From Batillaria attramentaria (taxonomy: Eukaryota > Mollusca > Gastropoda > Batillariidae), in assembly GCA_018292915.2 (NCBI GenBank), contig JACVVK020000328.1, positions 62,001-126,000 of the forward strand: a stretch of 64,000 nucleotides of DNA. Direction: 5' to 3'. The position numbers and the translations under genes are program-made. Positions 55,193-64,000 of the stretch are shown piece by piece; the first letter of the stretch is position 1; every line of letters starts with the position of its first letter. The notes under the pieces were generated by a model. That model saw only the letters and a list, made by a program, of their open reading frames with translations. It did not search any database and was not told where the DNA came from.

Positions 55193-55458
55193 GTAGGTCT
55201 GTTCGTTGCCTCGGTAGTTTCGCTGAAGGCAGTACCCGTGTCTTGTCCCTGGTTGTTTCAGTAAGAGAGTTTTGTTGTCGCTTGTTTGGTTACATCTTTG
55301 TTTGGCTAAAAGCGCCCATCGCAAGGTTACTAGACGTTACAGATGGGTTGGAACAGTAACTGTTGTGCTAATGCGGCTCTGGGACGAGGCCGAGAAATCC
55401 ACCTCAGCCCTGAGTTAGCCTGCTGTCATTCCCTAACCCGGTCTTTCCCTAACCCGTG

Positions 55459-55602
55459 TACAGTCAAACACGCTTAAGCCGAACTCGCCCGGGGAATGAA
55501 AAATCGTTTCGCTTATCCGAGTTTCTGCATATCCGAGTTCGGATAAGCCAAACCTTTCCCGAGAAATTACCCTGCAGTTCGGCTTAAGCGAGTTTTTTTT
55601 CA
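55459..55602. mobile_element. pogo-like MITE remnant
   Basis: TACAGTCAAACACGCTTAAG start and an inverted CAGTTCGGCTTAAGCGAG near the end; the arm CGCTTAAGCCGAACT is perfectly inverted. The extreme right end is not seen. Confidence 0.6.
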
Positions 55603-55832
55603 GGATAAGTTGTAAAATCACTTAGAATGTTTGTAAAAAGTTTTTAAAAGAGAATATCTTTGCTTCCCTTTGCAACTGAAACACCAAATTGATAATTTTG
55701 TGAAAGTTTGTAGACGCGTGTGCTGCTTTTCTATGGGCAAATGTATACTATATGTATATGCAAATGTGTATAATGGCAACGGCCTGAGAGAGACACGGTC
55801 GAGCTTATTGATTCCTAAGACTAGTAACACGG

Positions 55833-55892
<60 letters not shown>

Positions 55893-56317
55893 CTGTATTT
55901 ACCGGAGACCGGGGACACACACGGGCAATTTTTTCCACAAATCGGGCACACTCCGGAACCGGGGACATCCCCGGTGTGTCAAAGTTCTATTTTTTAATTT
56001 TATCGTATTTCTTGACTAAAAATGATGTTACTAGTGAAATATGAGCAAAATCGGACAATGTCCCCGGTTTGATGGTAGAAATGCCACGGAGCGTGTGTAT
56101 CCATACACAATTTTACCGGAGTATACACAGGCTGTGTATATGTCCCCGATATGTAGGTATGGAACTATTGACAATATCTGAACAACGGAATTATATTCTC
56201 GTACCTGAGTTACCTCAGCTCCGGCTCCTGGTGTTATTTTGTCTTTGTGATTGTTTTCACGTGACAATAGACTGTGTTTCGCACGATATAAGCATGTAAC
56301 TGCAAACCAGCGATACA

Positions 56318-56460
56318 CACAGGAAACCGGGGACACACCTGGAAACCGGGGACACACCCGGAAACCGGGGACACACCCGGAAACCGGGGACATACCCGGA
56401 AACCGGGGACACACCTGGAGACCGGGGACACACCTGGAAACCGGGGACAGACAGAGAACG
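56318..56460. repeat. 18-bp minisatellite
   Basis: About seven to eight units of GGAAACCGGGGACACACC with small variants; related ACCGGGGACA phrases extend singly to 55910 and 56060. Confidence 0.9.
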
Positions 56461-56506
56461 CTGGTTATCGGGAACTCAAAAAATACTCTGGAAAACGGTG
56501 TCACGT

Positions 56507-58700
56507 TGGAAACCTGGGATGCACTTAAAGCCCTGAATATCGTGGACAATTTAACATTACTTTGTTTTTGCTTGTAGAGATAACTGTGTAAATTCACACT
56601 TTTTTCTTTTCTTTCTTATTTTTTTCTTTGGTGGTGGTGGTGGTGGTGGGGGGGGGGGGGTGTCGTGGGGGATAATACGGCAACATTGGAATTACAATAT
56701 CATGCAAAAAAAGTCTGTAGATGCTGTCTGCTATTCCTATACAAATATATAAATTCATCTCTCTTTGCTGAAATAATACACAGAATACAAGAGACATGTA
56801 TACCTTAAATAAACGAAATCAAGGGTGCTTTGACGACAAGAGACAGTGATAAATGTCTGACCCCCCCCCCCCTACCCCCACAAACGCGCACACACATTTT
56901 GGAATAAATTCACACAGCCCCTCCACCACCAACCCCTGTCTTTCTCTGTTTCTCATCAGAATTCTCTATCTCCTCACACTACCCCCTTCACCACCCCCCA
57001 CCCACCCCCCGCGCCTTTTCAAAATATAATCCCTCTCTCTTTCTCTCTCACCAGAACATCCTCTCTCTCTCTCTCTACCCCTCCCCCTTTCATCCCCATC
57101 CACCTCGCTCTCTCTGTCACTCATCAACAAACGCCTTCTCTCTCTCTTTCTGAACAGATTCCCCCCCCCCCCCCCCATTCCCTCCCATCTTTGATTTCAC
57201 CAGTCGTGAAGTAGGAAGTGAAGGTCCTCAACTTGACAGGTGTTCAGCAGCACCAGCAGGGTGCTGCGAACAAAGCCCGCCAGGATGAAGACCAGGTGGG
57301 GGGAATGCAGTGAAGTCGGCCTTCAGAAGCGACCCTCAGATGTCACACTGGACCAAGGGTCAGCATACACCTGCTTACTGATCCCCCCCCCCCCCCTCTC
57401 CCGGGAGATTTTAAGAGAGCAAAAGACAGGTGAATGGACCGATGGAGGCAGAAATACGAGTAAAGAAAGAGCAAAAGGGGTGGGCAAGCTCAGCGAAATC
57501 AGCCCCGCCGCGTGAAGGCAAGCCTATGGGGCCACCAGTCGTGGAAGAGGACGCTGAACTCCCAAACACCTACCTACCAGTACCCTTCCCCTCTATTTCT
57601 CTGTTGTTGGAACATGCTGAACACACCATCTCTGCCTCCACCCACTCCCTGTCCACCCTCCCCCCCCCCCCCCTTCTCGTTCTTGCTCACACACATCCCA
57701 ACTCGACGACCCCTCCCCCTTTCTTTCCAACCAAATGAAGCTAATTCCGGCACAGATATTCACTCCGTGTTGGTATCGTATTTCTCTGTTGTAAAAGCAT
57801 CAGTCTCTCTTTGAAATTTCTAAAAACTACGGGTACTTCGTGTGCAGTAAAGCGTCTGCAGTAAAGCATATGTGGCACATACTGTCGGTGACGCATTGTA
57901 AAAATGGAGGAAATGTAACGTGACATCAACCTGGAGCTTAAATCTGCAGGGGCGACAGATAAATTTCGTTTAAATGTGCCAAATATTCACCAGAAAAAAA
58001 AAATCGGTGCTTTTGTGCGGCATGTTACGAGTTTTTCCCTTACAGACCGGACTAGGGCATGTCTGCAGTGGAATCGGTTTCATTTAGACGGATACCAACA
58101 AGGAGTGTCTGCACCAGAATCAGTTTCATTTAGTTAGATATTTACACGCAATAAAATGTGAAACCTGGGATACACTTAAAGCCCTGAATATCGTGGACAA
58201 TTTAACATTACTTTGTTTTTGCTTGTAGAGATAACTGTGTAAATTCACACTTTTTTCTTTTCTTTCTTATTTTTTCTTTGGTGGTGGTGGTGGTGGGGGG
58301 GGGGGGGGTGTCGTGGGGGATAATACGGCAACATTGGAATTACAATATCATGCCAAAAAAAAAAAAGTCTGTAGATGCTGTCTGCTATTCCTATACAAAT
58401 ATATAAATTCATCTCTCTTTGCTGAAATAATACACAGAATACAAGAGACATGTATACCTTAAATAAACGAAATCAAGGGTGCTTTGACGACAAGAGACAG
58501 TGATAAATGTCTGAATTCCCCCCCCCCCCCACCCCCCCCCCCCCCCCCCACCCCCACAAACGCGTGCACACATTTTGGAATAAATTCATTGATTTCTCCT
58601 TACACACAGCCCCTCCACCACCAACCCCTGTCTTTCTCTGTTTCTCATCAGAATTCTCTATCTCCTCACACTACCCCCTTCACCACCCCCACCCACCCCA
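56507..58700. repeat. ~0.5-kb direct duplication (56507-57010 and 58155-58700)
   Basis: Both copies carry CTTAAAGCCCTGAATATCGT, ATACGGCAACATTGGAATTA and the ACACTACCCCCTTCACCACC end. They differ in poly-G/poly-C lengths and one short segment. Between them (57010-58155) are CT/CCC-rich tracts and two degraded SINE A tails near 57185 and 57530, with no exon. Confidence 0.85.
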
Positions 58701-58888
58701 AATGTTTGCGTGGAATCGGCTTCATTCAGCAGTAAAAAAACATGGTGGGAATATCACCAGAATCAGCTTATTTCATCAAATACGGAGTGAACTATATGGA
58801 AATCAGCTTCATTAGTCAGCATCATAATCAGCTTCATGTCATCGGACACTGTAATACGCATAATACGTGTCTGCATCCGGATCTGCTC

Positions 58889-58937
58889 ATGTATCTAAAC
58901 GGGAAAAATGTCACTTTATTACTGATAGATTTCACAG
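58889..58937 (+). CDS. weak candidate leader exon
   Basis: ATG at 58889 reads MYLNGKNVTLLLIDFT plus one base to donor TTCACAG/GTAAGTG. Length (49 nt) and phase equal those of the 1953-2001 leader, but the hydrophobic core is short. Related TTCACAG/GTAAGTG sites at 60247 and 61488 lack an in-frame ATG, so this may be chance. Confidence 0.25.
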
Positions 58938-59182
58938 GTAAGTGCCATTCGTAATTGCTCTGGTGACAGTACCGTAAGACTTTCTCGTGGCCGAGTGAGA
59001 AGGTATCTGCCATGAACACTACACTACCTACAAAAACAAAATATCAAAACAAAAAAATAACTCTCTTTACAAGAAACTCTCTTTCTCAGGCTCAAGAAAA
59101 TATCGGCCATCAAGATTAACAAGCCTCCCTATGATTAGCAATACTGACGTGGCTTACAGTCTTGCACAGTCTTGAGCCTTAA

Positions 59183-59587
59183 AGATCTTAGCTCCCAACA
59201 AAAAGCTTTCAGAAGTGCGAACAAATTTTACAATCTAGCTTGCAAGCACAGTCAACTCTGTCACAGTTGCAGAGTTTTCAGTGTCCCTGAAACCCCAATA
59301 AAAGCCACGGGCAGCCTGATTTCACAGCTCAGTTTACGTTTTGACACTGAGCGAGAAAGATCGTGCAGCACTAAACATCCGCTAGACACTCTAGCAATGT
59401 GTCTCGCTCACTAACCAAGAGCCAAATAATGTCACGGCAAACTCGTGCTTTGGTTTTATAAGCATCCCCGAAGCACTGAAAACTCTGCAACTGTTACAGA
59501 GTTGCTTGGATTATGCACAGTCGAAGGATTCGCTTTTCTTTTTTTTTAAACGCAATGTTTACAGCTTTTTGCTCAGATTGTAGAACT
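59183..59587. mobile_element. MITE with TTAA duplication, same family as 761-1600
   Basis: Starts AGATCTTAGCTCCCAAC, TTAA at 59179-59182 and 59588-59591. The duplicated module at 60604 keeps the empty site (GAGCCTTAAAGCGACAGGCG), confirming both boundaries and the duplication of TTAA. The right end is more eroded than the left. Confidence 0.85.
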
Positions 59588-60714
59588 TTAAAGCAATGAA
59601 CATGTGCATTCAACAACAACAACAAAAAAAGAAGAAGTTTGTCTCAGAAGTTTATAATCTTCATTTGGTTTCTCTCTCTCTGATAAGGAAAATAAACACA
59701 ATGAAACGCGCACCCCCAGTGTCATTTTTAGGTTACCTCGTCTTTGATTCCACCCGTAGTTGGTGGAAATGGACGTTAAACCCTCAAACACCACCCCACA
59801 CTGAAGCACTGTGCGCTTGAAACGTCAGAAGCAATACAACCCCCGAATTTAGTCAGTACGCAATTACTGCCAGATTCCACAGGTAGTTATCAACTTGTAC
59901 TGAACAGCGCCACGGCAGAAGTTGGCCAACTCACCTACCCTTCCTGTTTCTGTTTTTCAGTGGCCACAATGAAGAAAGTCATTTTAAAAAGAGGTTTCTG
60001 TCAGAAATGTCCGTTGACCGGCGTTACACCGGAAAAAAGGGGAACACAAAAATACGATGTATGGATACTGCTGTAAAATATCTAGTCAATGTTAAATGCA
60101 GAATGAGGGACATTTGCAAATAGTGCTATTGTTTGCAACTGCAGCTTCAAGGGAAGGGTTCACTAAACAGTGCACGTGAAGCATTGGAGTAACCAAGACG
60201 ACATCCCCGCGTTTAATCAGTTTGGCATCACCTAAAGATTTCACAGGTAAGTGCCAACTGGCAACTTGTGTACTGAGCCACGCGCGCAGGAGAGCGAGTT
60301 GTGATGTGACGCTACACGGTCCATTGGTGCTGCTTGATCAAGACTCAACAATTCAACCTTGCTTTGTGCAGCCGTCAGAGTGGACCTTTAGTCTCTTGCT
60401 CCAGTGACAGTACCGCGAGACTCTCACTGCTGAGTGAAAAGGCATCTGCCATGAACACTACCATTACGCTGCCTAAAACAGAAACAAAACACCTCTCTTT
60501 ACAAGAAACCCTCTTTCTTCAGCCTCAGGGAAATCTCACCTGTCAAAATTATCAAGCCTCCTCATGACTAGTAATACTGACGTGCTGTACAGTCTTGCAA
60601 AGTTTGTGTACGGAGCCTTAAAGCGACAGGCGTGTCCATTCAACTAAGAAAACGTTTGTCTCCACTTTACCTTCATCTGGTTTGTACATGTACCTCTCTC
60701 TCTCTCTCTTGGGG

Positions 60715-60985
60715 AGCAGGGGTGGTCAAATGATAGAGTGTTGGACTTTCAATGTTCGGGTCGTGAGTTCGAATCCCGGCTGGGGCCAAATATTTGTGCT
60801 GGCCATTTTCTCGTTGCCCCGTGTTTGATATCACCCCTACGTGGTGGAAACAACGTAAAACTCCTAAACACCAACCCATCCTCTCTCTCTCTCTCCCGGC
60901 TGGGGCCAAATATTTGTGCTGGCTTTTTCTTTGATATCACTCTATGTGGTGGAAAAGGACATTAAACCCCAAACACCCACCCACA
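60715..60985 (+). mobile_element. SINE family A copy plus partial second copy
   Basis: Full copy 60715-60887 (B-box GAGTTCGAATCCC), (CT)n, then a second partial copy from CCCGGCTGGGGCC at 60897 to the tail near 60985. Further tail fragments lie at 59735-59802, 61072-61140 and 62005-62060. Confidence 0.78.
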
Positions 60986-61204
60986 CCCCCCACACCCCCG
61001 CCCTCTTTCTCTCTCTCTCTCTCTGTGATAAGAAAAACGCACAATAAAAAAACACGCATTCCCTGTCATATTTAGGTTGCCTCGTCTTTGGTTTCACCCG
61101 TACGTGGTGGAAAAGGACGTTAACCCCCCACACACACACATACACACTCACTCACACTTAACCACTGTGCCTGCGCCCCTCCTCTACCCATTTCTGTCTT
61201 TCAG

Positions 61205-61428
61205 TGATCACAATGAAGAAAGTCAGTTTTAAAAGAGATTTGTCAGAAATGTGCATGGATCGGCGTTACGTGGGAAAAGGGGAACACAAAAATGCGCGGT
61301 ATGGATACTCCTGTGGAGTAGTCAATATCAAACACAGAATGAAGAACAGCTGCAAACAGTGCTATTGTTTACAACTGCAGCTGCAAGGGAAAGGTTCACT
61401 AAAAGGTGCACGTGAAGCACTGGAATAA
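61205..61428 (+). CDS. unassigned small open exon-like segment
   Basis: After CTTTCAG the frame (phase 1) stays open for 74 residues to TAA, including MKKVSFKRDLSEMCMDRR and NSCKQCYC with five cysteines. The duplicate at 59960 has frame-changing differences and stops after about 38 residues, which argues against selection for coding in at least one copy. I do not recognise it. Confidence 0.25.
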
Positions 61429-62379
61429 CCAAAACGACATCCCCGTGGTATGGTAAAGTAGCTTGGCATCACCTAGAGATTTCACAGGTAAGTGCAAATT
61501 TGCAACTTGTGTACTGAACCACGAGCGCAAGAGAGTGAGGTGTGAGGTGAGGGGACACGGTCGATTGGTGCTGCTTGATCTGCAATCAACAATTCAACTT
61601 CGCTATGTGCAGCTGTCATAGTGGACCTTTAGTCTATTGCTCTGGTTCACCAAATTTGAAAATTCAACTCAGCTTAGAGAGAGAGACGGGTAGGGTGTTT
61701 GGGAGTTTAATATCATTTTCCATGGTTGATATCAAAGACGAGAGAGGGAGAGGGTGTCTATGACGATTTTATGAGGAGACACATTGTATCACACGGCGTT
61801 GATGAAGGTTGGGGCGGGGAGAGAAGACAGAGAGATAGACGGGGACAGAGCCCCCCCCCCCCCCCTCCCCGCAAACACATGTGATCACCAAAAAAAAAAA
61901 AACTCAGTTGAAAGACGGCGAGAGTGAACAAGAAACATTCTATCGGAAATAAATTGTGCACTAATCAGTGCCACATGGAAACAACACGAAAATACGCTTT
62001 ATGGCATCCGTACGTGGTGGAAAAAAGACGCTACAGCCTCATACACCCACCCACTCACCCACCCAGCGCTGACTGTGTACGTGCAACGTCAGAACCAACT
62101 GGACACCCCCGAGTTCCGATAGCACGCAATCAACGCCAGATTCCACAGGTAAGCGTCAACTGCCAACTTATACCAGACCAGGCGCATGATGGCAGGAATT
62201 GTGGTGTGAGGCAAAACAGTACACTGGTGCTGACTAGTCAATTAGGCCTGGCTTTGACCTAAACACGCGCACTTCCCACCAGCGGGAGCTTCGTCCCTAA
62301 TTTTTGAGGCGTGTACTTTTATGTATACTGCGCGGCGACTTTGTGTTCATATTAGTCCGTGCGGCCACCTTCTTGTAGT

Positions 62380-62792
62380 TGGCAATGGGAAGATAATAGC
62401 ATGTCCCCTTCCCACTGCCCCAACCCCCGATTAAAACGACATATCAAATCAAACCCTTCCAAGTAGTTTTGGGCTTGTACATCAATGGCGTTACACATAC
62501 AACAAAAAAACAAATCATATTTTGATTAAGCCTGCATTTTAATGTTGCCGCTTAGTGGGAGTATTGCACTTTGATTATACTCGTGTTTCCTGCAACAAGA
62601 ACCGCCTAGGGGTTGCTAGGGGTTAATATTGCCTGATTTTCGCACAGAGAGTCTAAGGAGAGTGTGTGTATTTGGGAGTTAACGTCCTTTTCCACAACGT
62701 ATCGATAATATCAAAGACGAGAGAGAGAGATGGAGAGCATTTCTGCTACATTATGAGAAGTCACCTTTGATCACCCGCATGAATGACTGGGC

Positions 62793-62824
<32 letters not shown>

Positions 62825-64000
62825 GGGGGGGGTATTTGGGAGTTAACGTCCTTTTCCATTACGTATGGATAATACCAAAGACGAGCAAAGAGAGAGGGCG
62901 GGCGGGCCGGCCGGCCGGCGGACGGACAGACAGACAATGGGAAGATGATAGCATGTCTCCCTGCCCCAACCCCCCGATTTAAACTACATATCAACTCAAA
63001 CCCTACCAAGTAATTTTGGGGGTGTTACAAAAAAAAAAAAAAAAAAAAATTGATTTAAGTCTGCATGGATTTTAATGTACGTTGCTTAGTGGGAGTGACA
63101 GTGTTGTACTTTGATTATGTGATTGCTGCATTAAGAACCGCCTAGATGTTGCTAAGGGTTAATCTCGTCTGATTTTCGCATACAGAGCATAAAGAGAGAA
63201 AGAGTGTGTATGTGGGGGTTAACGTCCTTTTCCACCACGTCGATAATATCGATCATATCAATGAAGAGAGAGAGGGGAGGGTGGGTGAGTGTTTGGGGGT
63301 TTAACGTCCTTTTCCGCCACACAGGGTGATATCAAAGACGGGGAAACGATGAAAAAGCCAGCACAAATATTTGGCCCCAGCCGGGATCGAACTCACGACC
63401 CGAGCATTAGACGTCCAACGCTCTACCATTCGACCACCCCGGCTCCCCATGAAGAGAGAGAGAGAGAGAGATTCTACTACAACATTATGAGAAGGAGACA
63501 CATTGCATCATCCGGGACGAAATCAGATAGAGGGATGGGCAGGCGGTCGGACGGACGGACAGACAGGCAGGCATGCAGCCAGCCAGCCAGCCAGAGAGGC
63601 AGACAGACGGACAGACAGACAGGCAATGGGAAGATGATAGCATGTCCACCTGCCCCATCCCCCGATTTAAACGACATATCAACTCAAACTCTACCAAGGG
63701 GTTGTGCACCAATGGCGTTAAACATTAAAAAAAAATCATATTTCATTTAAGGAGTCACATTAGATCACCCGGCATGAATGACTGGGTGTGTGTGAGTTGG
63801 GGGGGGGGGGTGTACTTGGGAGTAAACGTTTCTACCACATGTGGATGATACCAAAGACGAGCAAAGGAGAGAGAGAGTGCGTTGAGGGGTTAACGTCCTT
63901 TTCCACCACGTATCGATGATATCAAAGGAGAGAGACAGACAGACAGACAGACAGACAATGGGAAGATGATGGCATGTCCCCCAGCCCCAACCCCCCCGAT
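62380..64000. repeat. ~0.55-kb repeat array running off the window
   Basis: Units begin CAATGGGAAGATGATAGCAT at about 62384, 62935, 63624 and 63956. They include CGTTGCTTAGTGGGAGT, SINE-A-tail-like TTAACGTCCTTTTCCACC and (CAGA)n. A complete SINE A is inserted in one unit. Confidence 0.82.
63276..63449 (-). mobile_element. SINE family A copy with target duplication
   Basis: Flanked by ATGAAGAGAGAG (63261-63272 and 63449-63460). Complete minus-strand copy. Confidence 0.85.

Larger units (their letters stand above)
58938..62160. repeat. tandemly duplicated modules with splice-like junctions
   Basis: Paired blocks: 58960-59170 with 60400-60610; 59800-59890 with 62060-62155; 59955-60300 with 61200-61540 (offset about 1.24 kb). 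Each of the last pair starts at TTTCAG/TG and ends at GATTTCACAG/GTAAGTG. Whether these are real exons is unknown. Confidence 0.6.

Noticed and set aside
59976..60076. Small ORF homologous to the 61205 segment
   Set aside because: Differs by frame-shifting indels and stops early; treated as part of the duplicated module.

Overview
The window is animal (eukaryotic) DNA: multi-exon genes with GT-AG introns, dense CA/GT, CT/AG and poly-C microsatellites, tRNA-derived SINEs, LINE remnants and many small DNA transposons. The SINE types and the immunoglobulin (Ig) receptors suggest a mollusc, probably a marine gastropod; that is inference, since no species marker is visible.

The genes are members of one tandem family of Ig-domain receptors on the + strand. 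Gene 1 (about 1.95-10.8 kb) reads as 13 exons with consistent phases, giving a 932-residue type I membrane protein: leader, six Ig-type modules, one transmembrane helix, and a long cytoplasmic tail with YxxV/L/I motifs ending in an ITIM-like VQYSHI. Gene 2 (about 22.98-28.48 kb) is a shorter paralogue (344 residues as spliced here) whose tail carries YTEL, YVNV and an ITAM-like YEQI-x10-YSTL pair. It has lost or disabled several gene 1 modules. One Ig exon has lost its splice donor and is followed by a stop and AATAAA, which could make a soluble form. A third paralogue is seen only as its leader exon at 55126-55192, so the cluster continues past the window.

10.8-22 kb is gene 1 3' sequence and intergenic DNA: SINEs, a 78-bp minisatellite, miniature transposons and microsatellites. 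28.48-54.36 kb behaves as one 25.9-kb insertion with hAT-like ends (TAGAGCTG / CAGCTCTA, AACCGGTT-rich subterminal repeats) and a perfect 8-bp target duplication (CTCGCAAA). It lies exactly at the gene 2 stop codon: the first three transposon bases (TAG) now end the protein, and the original TAA and 3' UTR lie 25.9 kb downstream. Inside are a ~2-kb triplicated segment, a CCGG-flanked element with a decayed OTU-protease fragment, mariner- and pogo-like MITEs, a dead LINE, a decayed integrase-associated ORF with a decapeptide repeat, and a ~0.36-kb tandem array. 55-64 kb holds the third leader and then tandemly duplicated modules with repeated splice-like signals, SINEs and a ~0.55-kb repeat array running off the end.

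Taken together the locus looks like an invertebrate immunoreceptor-like cluster that diversifies by exon duplication, loss of splice sites, leader duplication and transposon insertion. Ligand, signalling partner and expression cannot be read from the sequence.
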